The notes under the pieces: model-generated
The model's database searches: none
What the model was told of the DNA's origin: nothing
The model's input: only the letters and a program-made list of their open reading frames with translations
Part shown: one piece after another, positions 9,701 through 17,171 of the stretch
Position numbering within the stretch: the first letter of the stretch is position 1
How the letters are laid out: every line of letters starts with the position of its first letter
Program-made: the position numbers and the translations under genes
Assembly: GCF_015477355.1 (NCBI RefSeq)
Contig: NZ_JADLRJ010000001.1
Span: 868,001-932,000 of the forward strand
Length of the DNA stretch: 64,000 nucleotides
Direction: 5' to 3'
DNA from: Nocardia blacklockiae
GTDB taxonomy: Bacteria > Actinomycetota > Actinomycetes > Mycobacteriales > Mycobacteriaceae

Positions 9701-10085
9701 CCGCGACGGGGCCCGCGCGGTGTTCCATCGCCACCCGGTCGTCCGCCCGGACTTCTACTTTCCGCTGACCGCGGTGTTCCGCGCGCGCACCGCCATAGCG
9801 CTCGGCGAGACCGGCGCGGCCGCGGACCTGCTGGCGCGGCTGCGCGACCACTCCGGCACGATGGTCGGATTGGCGTGCGGCACCACCGTTCTCGGCCCGG
9901 TCGACGACGTCCTCGCCGATCTGGCCGAACTCACCGGCGACCCGGCCGCGGCCCGCACCTTCCGCCGCCGCGCCGCCGCCCTGGTCCGCCGCCTCCGCGC
10001 CGACCTCGAGAACCTGGACTCCGAGGCGGCGGCCGACCGCAGCGACGCGGCCGAGAACCCCGACCCGGAACTGGTCTGCGGCTGA
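6714..10085 (+). CDS. BTAD/SARP-type regulator with AAA ATPase and TPR-like C-terminus (AfsR-like)
   Basis: The 1123-aa product starts with an OmpR-type winged helix (VQVFGPLQVLLGGR, residues about 5-95), then a bacterial transcriptional activation domain (about 100-245). An AAA/STAND ATPase begins near residue 295 with Walker A GDVGAGKTTL and Walker B VVIVLDDMHRSD. The rest is Ala/Leu/Arg-rich helical repeat. This is the large SARP/AfsR architecture, whose members activate secondary-metabolite or developmental genes. No biosynthetic cluster is adjacent, so the target is open. The ATG at 6714 has GGAGGGG nine bases upstream; 6717 is an alternative. It is monocistronic, with an inverted repeat 60 bp upstream, and is convergent with the next gene. 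Confidence 0.9.
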   Translation: MMSDPQVQVFGPLQVLLGGRTARIGAGRQRAILGRLVLAGGKSLGADRLVEDVWEGSPPPHAPSVLQVQIHNLRRILEPTRRPRTPARILVSEGSGYALRLDSGNVDAWRFEALLRQYEDRVHAAPGPPTAAERYRMLDAALACWHGAAFESFADASWAGAESARLTDLRATAIEMRAQAALELDRVGEVVAVLRRQVEEFPGREESARLLALAQYRQGQQVEALATVRRVRDYLRAEYGIDPGPRLAALESAFLNHTVVPDFAPDESRTAPLRPAPVPRLPPPDTPDDEPPPASDTSCYPVEHTAITAAAHAVRASGTRLVWVLGDVGAGKTTLVCAVAAELADAGWTTTYAKVPEVDGAPAAWMWREILAELGGESVLSQDFADTADPFTIVRAVAKRCREQAGTGPVVIVLDDMHRSDAASLQVLRQLVSWLHREPVLVIVTARGPELPSPLRATEAALADRVAERIELAGLDLTGTRAVARGAGLVALDRDALQSLHRRTGGNPLFVRELSKYMVAQGESRVLPGSVRAVLSERIDRLPAGALTVLQHLAVWGRAIDLDALAALAGAEEGEVVDGVDTAAAAGLVGFDAYGRIALDHALIRDTVYDGIPPLRRRRMHWAAVEFLRRRHDGPGDAADLTGLAQHAARGATRATAPVALGYVLAAAHRVGTRAGAAEQWQAALALHELAGHGGETADPEDRAAMVATLCSLTAALAYSGRTGPARNARARAVQLAESLGDRALLVWALTCWRAPVVWGVRDWRTPDPDLLRALETALAEADSPEERARLLLTLVLESEAAGDADRVHRWAVAAVSAAERTRDAELRCAALNALAYAVTGPAMLDGWGRVADDLLRAARAAHLPEYQAVAHYLRFRAACRDTDLPAAAAHAARALEYASAGQLRPLLDLLQAFTAVTAVLRGDLEAAAAEYRRFDARLRQSGVANEDEALLAGALTVAWARGDLSGLAQRVGALYAVEPDLVAQLYALTLAHAGDRDGARAVFHRHPVVRPDFYFPLTAVFRARTAIALGETGAAADLLARLRDHSGTMVGLACGTTVLGPVDDVLADLAELTGDPAAARTFRRRAAALVRRLRADLENLDSEAAADRSDAAENPDPELVCG

Positions 10086-10096
10086 ACGGCACCCCC

Positions 10097-10561
10097 TCAC
10101 CGAAGCGGCAGCGCCACACCGCGTTCCGCGTCCGGCCGGGGACCGAAGATCCGACGCTCCGCCGCGGTGATCGAGGTGTCGTTGATACTCGCCTCACGCC
10201 GCCGCATCAACCCCGCGTCGTCGAACTCCCACAGTTCGTTGCCGTAGCTGCGCCACCACCCGCCCGCCGCGTCGCGCCACTCGTACTGGAACCGCACCGC
10301 CATGCGGTGGCCGCGGAACCCCCACAGCTCCTTGCGCAGCGCGTAATCCAGTTCGCGCTCCCACTTGCGGGTGAGGAAGGCGACGATCTCGTCGCGGCCG
10401 GTGACGAACTCGTCGCGATTACGCCACACCGAATCCGGGGTGTAGGCCAGCGCCACCCGGCGCGGGTCGCGAGTATTCCAGGCATCCTCGGCCAGTTGCA
10501 CTTTCGCGCGGGCGGCCGTCTCGTCGGTGAACGGCGGCAGGGGAGGGCGGTCGGTATCCAT
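10097..10561 (-). CDS. NTF2-like protein, DUF1348 family
   Basis: A 154-aa single-domain protein matching the nuclear-transport-factor-2-like DUF1348 family. It carries an opening helix with A-E-D-A-W-N-T-R-D, the strand-turn [12 protein letters not shown], a W-x-x-E-L-D-Y-x-L-x-K-E-L-W segment, and the closing G-L-M-x-R-R-E-A-S-I-N-D strand. The cone-shaped fold binds small hydrophobic ligands, and the substrate is unknown. I chose the ATG at 10561, which gives the usual family length. It is divergent from the GlxA-type regulator across 93 bp, so that regulator probably controls it. Confidence 0.85.
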   Translation of the reverse strand: MDTDRPPLPPFTDETAARAKVQLAEDAWNTRDPRRVALAYTPDSVWRNRDEFVTGRDEIVAFLTRKWERELDYALRKELWGFRGHRMAVRFQYEWRDAAGGWWRSYGNELWEFDDAGLMRRREASINDTSITAAERRIFGPRPDAERGVALPLR

Positions 10562-10642
10562 GCCTTCAGCATCGTCCCGCGCACGCACGCCGGCCATGAC
10601 CATCCGGACAGGAACCCCACACATTCGGACACCGCCGATTGC

Positions 10643-10648
10643 TACCGT
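10643..10648 (+). promoter_or_regulatory. -10 box TACCGT of a leaderless promoter (GlxA-type regulator)
   Basis: TACCGT ends 6 nt before the ATG at 10655, placing the predicted transcription start at the start codon. No Shine-Dalgarno sequence is present, which agrees with a leaderless mRNA. Confidence 0.5.
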
Positions 10649-10654
10649 CGAGGC

Positions 10655-11617
10655 ATGGTGAACAGGCAGATGGCCGTGCTGGCCTTCGACGGCGTGCGAC
10701 TGCTGGACGTGTCCGCGGTCCTGGAGGTGTTCAGCACCGCGAACACCCTGGGCGGCCACTACCGGACCGTGTTGTGCTCACCGGCGGGCGAGCCCGTCGA
10801 CACCGCCTCGGGCACCCGGCTGCACGTCGACGCCGCCTACGCCGACCTCGACCGTCCGCACACCCTGCTCGTCCCCGGCGCCCCCGCCCTGCCGCGCCGC
10901 CCGGCCCCGCCCGCACTGCTCGCCGCGATCACCCGGCTCGCCGGTCGCTCGCGGCGGGTGGCGTCGGTGTGCACGGGCGCCTTCGCCCTCGCCCAGGCCG
11001 GCGTCCTCGACGGCCGCCGCGCCACCACCCACTGGCGCCACGCCGCCACACTGGCCCGCGCCTACCCCTCGATCACCGTCGCACCCGACGCCATCTACGT
11101 GCGCGACGGCGCGGTCACCACCTCCGCGGGCGTCAGCGCGGCCCTCGACCTGTGCCTGGCACTGCTCGAAGAGGACGAGGGCGCCGACCTGGCCCGCGAG
11201 GTCGCCCGCGACCTGGTGGTGTTCCTGCAACGCCCCGGCGGCCAGTCCCAGTTCTCGGTGGCCTCGCGCACCCCGGCCCCGCGCCGCGCGGAACTGCGCA
11301 CCGTCCAGCAGGCCGTGCTCGCCGACCCGGCCGGCCACCACTCGCTGCCCGCCATGGCCGCCCGCGCGGGCGTCGGCGTACGCCAGCTGACCCGCCTGTT
11401 CCGCGACGAATTGGCCACCACCCCGGCCGCTTTCGTGGAATCGGTCCGGCTCGAGGCGGCCCAGGCCATGCTGGAATCCGGCGAATCGGTCACCGCGACC
11501 GCGCGCCGCTGCGGACTGGGCAGCGACGAATCGCTGCGCCGCGCCTTCCTGCGCCACCTCGGCGTCACCCCCTCGGCGTACCGGGCCCGCTTCCGCACCG
11601 CCGCCCGCCCCGCCTGA
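10655..11617 (+). CDS. GlxA family AraC-type transcriptional regulator (DJ-1/PfpI + HTH)
   Basis: The 320-aa protein has an N-terminal DJ-1/PfpI-like domain ([20 protein letters not shown] at the start, nucleophile-elbow VCTGAFAL near residue 107). A C-terminal AraC double helix-turn-helix begins around residue 225 and ends in the family signature L[15 protein letters not shown]. Such regulators sense small metabolites through the DJ-1 domain. It is divergently arranged with the NTF2-like gene, its most likely target, and has a leaderless-type promoter. The 3' end almost touches the convergent cyclo-ligase gene. Confidence 0.9.
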   Translation: MVNRQMAVLAFDGVRLLDVSAVLEVFSTANTLGGHYRTVLCSPAGEPVDTASGTRLHVDAAYADLDRPHTLLVPGAPALPRRPAPPALLAAITRLAGRSRRVASVCTGAFALAQAGVLDGRRATTHWRHAATLARAYPSITVAPDAIYVRDGAVTTSAGVSAALDLCLALLEEDEGADLAREVARDLVVFLQRPGGQSQFSVASRTPAPRRAELRTVQQAVLADPAGHHSLPAMAARAGVGVRQLTRLFRDELATTPAAFVESVRLEAAQAMLESGESVTATARRCGLGSDESLRRAFLRHLGVTPSAYRARFRTAARPA

Positions 11618-11626
11618 CACCCCGCC

Positions 11627-12343
11627 TCAGCGCAGCGCGTACCGCGCGGCCAGCGCCGGGATCGCGGCGATCTTGTCCGGCGGCAGCGCATCCCAGTCCA
11701 GCCCCGCCGGGCGATAGGGCTCCGCGCACCGGATCACCGACTCCGGCGTCACGATCAGATCGAGCCGGCAGTCGTGCTCGGCCTCCGGCAACTCCTCCTC
11801 CACCACCTGCAACCCGTGCACCGTGGTGGCGATCGTGGTGTGGGCGTCGATCAGCCCGACCTCCTGCAGCAGCGCGATCTCGATATCGGAGTAGCCCGCG
11901 CCCTTGCCCAGCCGCACCCCCCGCCGATTCACCGCCACACTGCCCAGCACGATCAGATCGACCGGGCGCATCTCGTCGACCTCCACGTTCCGCGCCACCA
12001 GCGCGGCGGTGTCCTTGCGCGCCGCCTTGGCCGGCGGCACCGGCAGCCGCTCGGGATCCAGCAGATAGAACGGTTTCGCCGCGGCCAGCCGCGGACACGC
12101 CATGTAGATCGGCTTCCCCGCCTCCAGCGCCCGCCGGCGCACCGGGAACTGCGCGGTATCGGGCACGGTGGTCACCACCCGCGCCGCCGACCACTCCGGC
12201 AACTCCGCCAGCAGCGCCGCCGCCGCCTCGGCCCCGTCGAACTCCGGAATGTTGCACGGCGCCTCCGGCGGGATCACCCGCTCCCGCGCCAGCAACGACC
12301 AGATCCGTTCGCGCACGGCCTGTTTCGCTCGATCGACACTCAC
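11627..12343 (-). CDS. 5-formyltetrahydrofolate cyclo-ligase family protein
   Basis: The 238-aa protein shows the cyclo-ligase fold: an N-terminal V-R-x-R-I-W-x-x-L helix, IYMACPRLAAAKPFYLLDPE in the middle, then DLIVLGSVAVNRRGVRLGKG and A-G-Y-S-D-I-E, the conserved nucleotide/folate-binding loops. True 5-FTHF cyclo-ligase uses ATP to convert 5-formyl-THF to 5,10-methenyl-THF. This longer subfamily resembles MTHFSD proteins, so the exact reaction is uncertain. The GTG at 12343 has AGGAG seven bases upstream. It is monocistronic and convergent with the GlxA regulator. Confidence 0.8.
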   Translation of the reverse strand: MSVDRAKQAVRERIWSLLARERVIPPEAPCNIPEFDGAEAAAALLAELPEWSAARVVTTVPDTAQFPVRRRALEAGKPIYMACPRLAAAKPFYLLDPERLPVPPAKAARKDTAALVARNVEVDEMRPVDLIVLGSVAVNRRGVRLGKGAGYSDIEIALLQEVGLIDAHTTIATTVHGLQVVEEELPEAEHDCRLDLIVTPESVIRCAEPYRPAGLDWDALPPDKIAAIPALAARYALR

Positions 12344-12456
12344 TGCGCCACTCCTAGTCTCGTAGCCGTCGGCACCGCGGGACGGTCCGCTGATCGTCCG
12401 GGCGCCCGCCCGCCGACGGCCCCGGCCCCGCACGAGCCGCAGCGGCACGGACCGGC

Positions 12457-12786
12457 TCAGCCGGCGCGGCGCGGGGCATGCAGCCGCGCCAGGGCCATCC
12501 GGGCCTCGGCGCGGGAGATGAGCTGATCGTCGTCGAGTTCGGCGATGGCCGCCTCCAGCCATTCGCGCACCAGCGTCGAGAGCCCGATGCCGCGCTCGGC
12601 GGCCAGCTCCTTGAGCCGGGCGTGCAGCCGCAGCGGCAACCGGATCGAACTGGTGATCATGATGTCCTCGTCGGGACGCAGCGGCGGCGGCACCTGATCC
12701 GCGGGCACCGGGGCGTCACCGAAGGTCAACCGGTCCAGGAACGCCGTGACCTCCTGGGGGGTGGATGGCAGGTCCTTGTCGCTCAT
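12457..12786 (-). CDS. Ribbon-helix-helix antitoxin (CopG/BrnA-like)
   Basis: A 109-aa protein whose residues about 54-92 form a ribbon-helix-helix DNA-binding unit: a short strand ITSSIRLPLRLHARL, then helices KELAAERGIGLSTLVREWLE. The N-terminal 50 residues are acidic and Pro-rich, as in toxin-wrapping antitoxin segments. Its start overlaps the upstream toxin-like gene by 4 bp (ATGA). The toxin-first order is that of brnTA modules. By analogy it should neutralise the partner and repress the shared promoter through the palindrome at 13069-13084. Confidence 0.75.
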   Translation of the reverse strand: MSDKDLPSTPQEVTAFLDRLTFGDAPVPADQVPPPLRPDEDIMITSSIRLPLRLHARLKELAAERGIGLSTLVREWLEAAIAELDDDQLISRAEARMALARLHAPRRAG

Positions 12787-13061
12787 CGCCGGTTCTCCTC
12801 TTCCCACTGTTCGAACACCCTCAACTCGTCCGCGCGCATCACGCGGGCGCCGATGATCAACCACGTCCAGCTGTCCCGCCGGCGCGCGGCGACGATGAGC
12901 GGGCGACCGGCGTCGGTGCGGCCCCACAGGGTGAGCACCTCGACCGTGCCGTCGGCGGCCCGCCGCGGCCACCGCCGCGCACTGGCGAGGATCTGCCGAA
13001 CCTCCGAGGTCTCGATGCCGACCAGGTGAGCCGTCGCCCAATCCGGCCACTCGAAACCCAT
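12783..13061 (-). CDS. BrnT-like toxin of a type II toxin-antitoxin pair
   Basis: This 92-aa protein has the short basic, beta-rich makeup of BrnT/RelE-fold ribonucleases. It begins with FEWPDWATAHLVGIETSEV, which resembles the BrnT opening helix with its H-x-x-x-G-V-x-x-x-E-V pattern. The middle has a GRTDAGRPLIVAARR strand pair and the end a GARVMRADELRVFEQWEEE helix, like the conserved A-R-x-x-x-x-x-E-x-x-x-Y close of BrnT. Family toxins cut mRNA. Identity is weak enough that another RelE-like subfamily is possible. It is leaderless: -10 box TAGTAT ends 6 nt before the ATG and is overlapped by a perfect palindrome. Confidence 0.65.
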   Translation of the reverse strand: MGFEWPDWATAHLVGIETSEVRQILASARRWPRRAADGTVEVLTLWGRTDAGRPLIVAARRRDSWTWLIIGARVMRADELRVFEQWEEENRR

Positions 13062-13067
13062 ACGCCG

Positions 13068-13084
13068 ATACTACGCGCGTAGTA
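13068..13084. promoter_or_regulatory. Toxin-antitoxin promoter and 16-bp palindromic operator
   Basis: TACTACGCGCGTAGTA at 13069-13084 is a perfect 16-bp palindrome. The minus-strand -10 box TAGTAT (13068-13073) lies partly inside it, 6 nt from the toxin start. A ribbon-helix-helix dimer pair bound here would block RNA polymerase, which is the usual autoregulation of such modules. Confidence 0.7.
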
Positions 13085-13222
13085 ACCCCTGCTGGGGGCG
13101 TTACGTCAGGCGCATTCGGCACCCACCGCGGACGGCCCGGGCCCGGCTACCGCGGCGCACCCGACGCATACCCGCACGCCGTGCGCCGCAGCACCCGCTG
13201 CCGGACCCGGCCCGCACGCCGC

Positions 13223-14419
13223 TCAGCCTTCGAACAGCGACCGCCCGACGAACCCGCCCGGCTCCGCCCCGGGCGGCACCGCGAACACCGCCGACCCGAC
13301 CGGCGTCGTCCACGTGTTCAACGCGTCGAACTCCGCCAGCCGCCGCTGCACCGGCAGGAACTGCGCGTCCACATCCCGCTGATACGCCGCGAACAACAAC
13401 CCCGAATTCGACACCGCACCGGGCGCGGGCGCGTCGTCGTAGTTGTAGCCGCGCCGCAGGAACCGCTCGGACTCGGTGACGTGATGCGCCCGCGCGATAT
13501 GCGACGACGCCGGAATCACCGGAATACCGAACCGGTCCACCGCCGCGAAATCCGGCTCGTCGAACTCCCGGGTCCCCGTCAGCGGCGCACCCGTGGCGAC
13601 CCGGCGCCCCACACTGAGCTCCCGGCCCTCGACATCGAGCTCGTCCCAGGTGTCGAGATGCATCGCGATCCGCCGCAACACCAGCGACGTGCCACCCGAC
13701 AGCCACGGCCGCACCGCCCCGTCGTCCCACACCAGCCGATCGAACTCGGCGGAACCGGGCGCGAGGTTGACCGTGCCGTCGACCTGACCCATCAGATTGC
13801 GCATCGTCGACCCGCGCGGCGCGTCCCGGAAGCCGCGCTGCACCCACCGCACCGACACCAGCGATGTCACGCTCTTGCACAGCACCCGCACCGCGTGCGC
13901 CACCGTCGTCACCTCGTCCGCGCACACCTGCAACAGCAGGTCACCCCCGCAGAACGCCGGATCGAGCCGATCGATCGGGAAACCCGGCAGCGGACGCAGC
14001 CACGGCGGCCGCGCCGCCGCCAGCCCCGCCGCGTCGAACAACCCGGGCCCGAACCCGATCGTCACCGTCAGCCGCGCGGGCCGCGCCGCCAGCTCCGGCT
14101 CGGTATCGGCCAGCGCCGGCCGCCCCGCCGTCAGCCGCGCCGCGTCGCCGGTCCAGATCCGCAACAACCCCACGATGTCCTCGCGCCCGGTGCCCGGCCG
14201 CAGATCCAGACCCACGAACGCCGCGTGCGACTGCGGCACGGTCGCCACCCCGCCCTGATGCCGGCCGTAGAACGGCTCGACCGCCACCGCCGGATCCGCG
14301 CCCGGCCCGGACCCGGCGGAACGCGTAGCGCCCCAGCCGATCCCGGCCGCCCCCGCGGCCCCGGCCGCGACGGCGCCCCCACCGAGCAGACGCCGCCGCG
14401 ACAGTCTCCGCTCAGCCAC
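13223..14419 (-). CDS. Tat-exported Dyp-type heme peroxidase
   Basis: The 398-aa protein begins with a twin-arginine signal (RRLSRRRLLGG followed by an Ala/Gly-rich hydrophobic stretch) and should be exported folded. The catalytic hallmark of DyP peroxidases, G-x-x-D-G (MGQVDGTVN), lies near residue 205. Later segments such as SHIARAHH and RRGYNYDD fit the heme pocket. Such enzymes use H2O2 to oxidise dyes, lignin-like phenols or porphyrins, and the EfeB branch removes iron from heme. I chose the GTG at 14419 because it places the Tat motif at the N-terminus and overlaps the upstream PCu(A)C gene by 8 bp. The operon pairs it with copper handling. Confidence 0.9.
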   Translation of the reverse strand: MAERRLSRRRLLGGGAVAAGAAGAAGIGWGATRSAGSGPGADPAVAVEPFYGRHQGGVATVPQSHAAFVGLDLRPGTGREDIVGLLRIWTGDAARLTAGRPALADTEPELAARPARLTVTIGFGPGLFDAAGLAAARPPWLRPLPGFPIDRLDPAFCGGDLLLQVCADEVTTVAHAVRVLCKSVTSLVSVRWVQRGFRDAPRGSTMRNLMGQVDGTVNLAPGSAEFDRLVWDDGAVRPWLSGGTSLVLRRIAMHLDTWDELDVEGRELSVGRRVATGAPLTGTREFDEPDFAAVDRFGIPVIPASSHIARAHHVTESERFLRRGYNYDDAPAPGAVSNSGLLFAAYQRDVDAQFLPVQRRLAEFDALNTWTTPVGSAVFAVPPGAEPGGFVGRSLFEG

Positions 14420-14945
14420 CGTGCGCGGCCGAACTCGCCTCGCCGGCGGGAGCGTAGTTCTCCTTGTTGCCAGGGAAATCCCGCACCTGCGCGGTGAACG
14501 TCGCACTGGAACCGTCGGCGAACTTCACCGTCACCGGCACCTCCGCACCCGTCCGCAACGGCCCCGTCAGATCCATGAACATCAGGTGATCCGCACCCGG
14601 GGCCAGCGACACCGACCCGTGCGCCGGCACCACCAGGCCACCGGCCTTGGGCCGCATCACCTTCCCGCCCTCGGCGGCCACCGTCTCGTGAATCTCCATC
14701 CGCGCCGACGCCGGACTCGTCGCGTCGACGATCTGCGCCTCGGCATCCGAGGAATTGGTCAGCTCACCGAACGCCGCCGACATCCCCTGATCGGCGGCCT
14801 TGATCCACTGCTCGGTCACCACCACCGAATTCGCCTGCGCGGCAGGCGCGGCGGCCTGCTCCGACGAGCAACCGGCGACCAGCACGGGCACCACGAACGC
14901 CGCGGCGGCGACACCGGCCCAGCGCACAGAAGTAGAAACAGACAT
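14412..14945 (-). CDS. Periplasmic copper chaperone PCu(A)C, lipoprotein
   Basis: A 177-aa lipoprotein precursor. A short basic N-terminus and hydrophobic helix end in the lipobox VAGC (Cys near residue 25). The mature part is a cupredoxin-like PCu(A)C domain with the metal ligands in the pattern M-x(n)-H-x-M: EIHETVAAEGGKVMRP, then PGADHLMFMDL. Family members pass Cu(I) to cytochrome oxidase or other cuproenzymes. Start ATG at 14945. Upstream (15112-15144) are repeated TAGGC/GCCTA elements. It overlaps the DyP gene by 8 bp, so both products are made together at the cell surface. Confidence 0.9.
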   Translation of the reverse strand: MSVSTSVRWAGVAAAAFVVPVLVAGCSSEQAAAPAAQANSVVVTEQWIKAADQGMSAAFGELTNSSDAEAQIVDATSPASARMEIHETVAAEGGKVMRPKAGGLVVPAHGSVSLAPGADHLMFMDLTGPLRTGAEVPVTVKFADGSSATFTAQVRDFPGNKENYAPAGEASSAAHGG

Positions 14946-15111
14946 GAAAACTCCAGTTCGAGAGATTGGGGGAGAACACCGTCCGAACCAGATGTGCACA
15001 CCCGCGCGCCAGGCCCGCGGACCGACGCCTATGCCGACGCCAAAACCCTTCGCGTCCAAGGCTTTACGAGAGCGACAGCGCAGGCCCACACCCACCGTGG
15101 ACAGTGTCTAA

Positions 15112-15144
15112 AGGCAGCGACGTCTATAGGCAGCGACGCGCCTA
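15112..15144. repeat. Direct repeat AGGCAGCGACG x2 with TAGGC-N8-GCCTA inverted repeat
   Basis: AGGCAGCGACG occurs at 15112-15122 and 15128-15138 (16-bp period). TAGGC at 15127-15131 and GCCTA at 15140-15144 form an inverted repeat. The elements lie between the membrane protein gene and the PCu(A)C gene and may be regulator sites for the copper/heme operon. Confidence 0.4.
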
Positions 15145-15621
15145 ACCGAACACCCGGACACCGGGCCGAATGAACACACCTGCCACCACCCCCGGCGGCC
15201 CCCGCCGCCCCACCCCCGAACTCCACAACAACCGCCGCGCCCCCACCACCCGCCACACCCGCGACAACACCCGCCGCAACGCCACCTCGGCACCGCGCAC
15301 CGCCACCGCACCCACCGGAACCGCCACCAGGTGCGCGACCAGCATCCCCGGCGAGAACACCGCCGGATGACAATGCCCCGGCGCCACCGACAACGCCCCG
15401 TGCCCCACCGCCAGCAACACCAGCAACCGCGGCAACCCGCCACCCGCCGCCGCCACCAGCACACCGATCAGCGTGCACGCCGCCACCAGCAGCGCCACCG
15501 CCGCCGAACCCGGCGTCACCATCCCGCCACCGAGCGCGTGCGCCGCGATACTCACCACCCCCGCGGCCGCACCCACGGACGCACCACGCAAACGCGCCGC
15601 AGGATCCGTCGTCGACCGCAC
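15142..15621 (-). CDS. Small polytopic membrane protein of the copper/DyP locus
   Basis: This 159-aa protein has four hydrophobic segments (residues about 14-33, 38-58, 62-80 and 88-108), followed by a basic cytoplasmic tail. GHCHP and a preceding His (APGHCHPAVFSPGML) in a loop could bind metal. I do not recognise a named family. Similar membrane proteins often precede PCu(A)C genes in mycolata, which is context rather than proof of function. The start is GTG at 15621 with a -10 box TAGGAT (15628-15633) 6 nt upstream, so the mRNA is probably leaderless. It is 196 bp upstream of the PCu(A)C gene. Confidence 0.7.
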   Translation of the reverse strand: MRSTTDPAARLRGASVGAAAGVVSIAAHALGGGMVTPGSAAVALLVAACTLIGVLVAAAGGGLPRLLVLLAVGHGALSVAPGHCHPAVFSPGMLVAHLVAVPVGAVAVRGAEVALRRVLSRVWRVVGARRLLWSSGVGRRGPPGVVAGVFIRPGVRVFG

Positions 15622-15705
15622 CCGCTCATCCTAAGGTCACCCCCCGGCCACCGCCCACGACCCCGCCCGCACCCGCGAAACCCGCACGCCCCCGGACCGA
15701 CCCGC

Positions 15706-16494
15706 TCAGTCCGACACCGGCAGCAACAGCGGCCGCTTCGCCGTCACCCGCGTCCCCGACGACACCCCACGCAACCGCCGCCCGATCCACGGCGCCATAT
15801 GCAACGCCACCCACCGCAACTCCGCCGCCACCAACTCCGGAAACTCCCGCCGGCACGGCGGCAACGGCTGCCGCCACCCGCCGTCGGCCCCCGGCACACC
15901 CAACGCCTCGGCCACCGCCCGCGCCACCAGATCGTGCCCCAGCGGATTGAGATGCAACCGATCCTCCGCCCACACCCGCCGATCCGTCGTCGCCGCCACC
16001 GGCTCGAAATCCACCAGCACCACCCCCGGCCGCCGCGCCAGCTCCCGCATCCGGGCATTCATCTCCCGCACCCGCGCCGACAACGGCCGCACGATCGGCG
16101 CCACCCCGCCGATATCGGGAAACGTGAACGTCACCACCCGCGCCCCCGCCGCCGTCAGCGCCGCCAGCATCGCATCGATATCGGCCAGCACCGCGTCGCG
16201 ATCGAACCGCGGCCGGATCAGATCGTTCATCCCCGCCACCACCGCCGCCAGATCCGGCGCCGCCGCCAACGCCGGACCCAATTGCTCCGCCCGGATCTCA
16301 CCCGCCCGCCGCCCCCGCACCGCGAAATTCGCATACGCCAACTGCGGACACGACCCCGCCAGCAACGCCGCCAGCCGATCCGCCCACCCCCGATGCCCGC
16401 CCCGCCCGTCCGGATCACCGATACCCTCGGTCTGACTGTCACCCAGCGCGACGAAACGCCTGACCGGCTGCGCCACTGCGATTTCCGACGTCAC
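15706..16494 (-). CDS. SGNH/GDSL hydrolase
   Basis: A 262-aa single-domain hydrolase carrying the SGNH blocks: GDSQTEG (nucleophile Ser, residue about 18), an N-F-A-V-R-G-R-R-A-G block II, GMND (block III) and the C-terminal D-R-L-H-L-N-P-L-G-H block with catalytic Asp and His. Such enzymes cleave esters of lipids or sugars. The substrate is not evident. There is no signal peptide, so it acts in the cytoplasm. The GTG at 16494 follows GGGAGGTGAAG; another GTG just upstream is too close to that site. It has the same orientation as the GtrA gene upstream, about 100 bp away. Confidence 0.9.
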   Translation of the reverse strand: MTSEIAVAQPVRRFVALGDSQTEGIGDPDGRGGHRGWADRLAALLAGSCPQLAYANFAVRGRRAGEIRAEQLGPALAAAPDLAAVVAGMNDLIRPRFDRDAVLADIDAMLAALTAAGARVVTFTFPDIGGVAPIVRPLSARVREMNARMRELARRPGVVLVDFEPVAATTDRRVWAEDRLHLNPLGHDLVARAVAEALGVPGADGGWRQPLPPCRREFPELVAAELRWVALHMAPWIGRRLRGVSSGTRVTAKRPLLLPVSD

Positions 16495-16597
16495 CTTCAC
16501 CTCCCGCGGAGCCCTGCGGCAGCACAGCGTACGACCACGCGGAAAACACCACGGGTACACCGGCCCGCCACCGGATGACGGCTACCCGACAGCGGGC

Positions 16598-17107
16598 TCA
16601 GAGCAACTCGAGCTCGGCCGCGCGCAACTCCTCCGGGAACACGTACCGCCGCAACGCCCAGAACCGGAACGCCATCGCCAGCAGCACACCCAGAATCTGA
16701 CCCGTCACGAAATTCGCCACCGCCTGCGTCGCCGCACTCACCTGCGGCACCCGGATGTCGAACACATACAGCGAGATCGCCTGCGGAACCAACGTCACCA
16801 CGATCGCCAGCGCACTCACCGCGAAGAACAACGCCGCCTCGTGATGCCGCTGCCGCCCGCCCCGCGCACTGAACGACCACTCCCGATTCAGAATGTAGGA
16901 CACGATCGTGGCGATCAGCACCCCGAACGCCCGCGCCGTCAACGGCTTGTCCTGCAGCACCGTCAATTTCAGCGCGTACACCGTCCCGGTATCGACGAAC
17001 CACGTGACGGCGCCGACCACCGCGAACTTCATCAGCTCCTGATGACGGACCAGCAGGGCGCGATAATTCTCCGGCAGCCGATCGAGGACGGGTTGCACCA
17101 GCGACAC
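16598..17107 (-). CDS. GtrA family membrane protein
   Basis: The 169-aa protein has the four-helix GtrA layout. It shows the characteristic F-A-V-V-G-A-V-T-W-F-V-D opening helix, then a helix ending SYILNREWSFS with the conserved N-R-x-W-x-F, and a final F-R-F-W-A-L-R-R-Y-V-F close. GtrA proteins flip or position polyprenyl-linked sugars for surface polysaccharide decoration; in mycobacteria one is linked to arabinogalactan. The start GTG at 17107 has a -10 box TATGGT (17114-17119) 6 nt upstream, giving a leaderless transcript. No glycosyltransferase is adjacent. Confidence 0.9.
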   Translation of the reverse strand: MSLVQPVLDRLPENYRALLVRHQELMKFAVVGAVTWFVDTGTVYALKLTVLQDKPLTARAFGVLIATIVSYILNREWSFSARGGRQRHHEAALFFAVSALAIVVTLVPQAISLYVFDIRVPQVSAATQAVANFVTGQILGVLLAMAFRFWALRRYVFPEELRAAELELL

Positions 17108-17171
17108 GGCACCACCATAACCGCGCCCGCCGCCACGCGCCGACCCACGCACCCGCGAACCCCTCGAGCCG

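Noticed and set aside
8954-10654. Extension of the GlxA frame upstream across the BTAD gene
   Set aside because: Composition is that of a shadow frame. The true start at 10655 has a leaderless -10 box.
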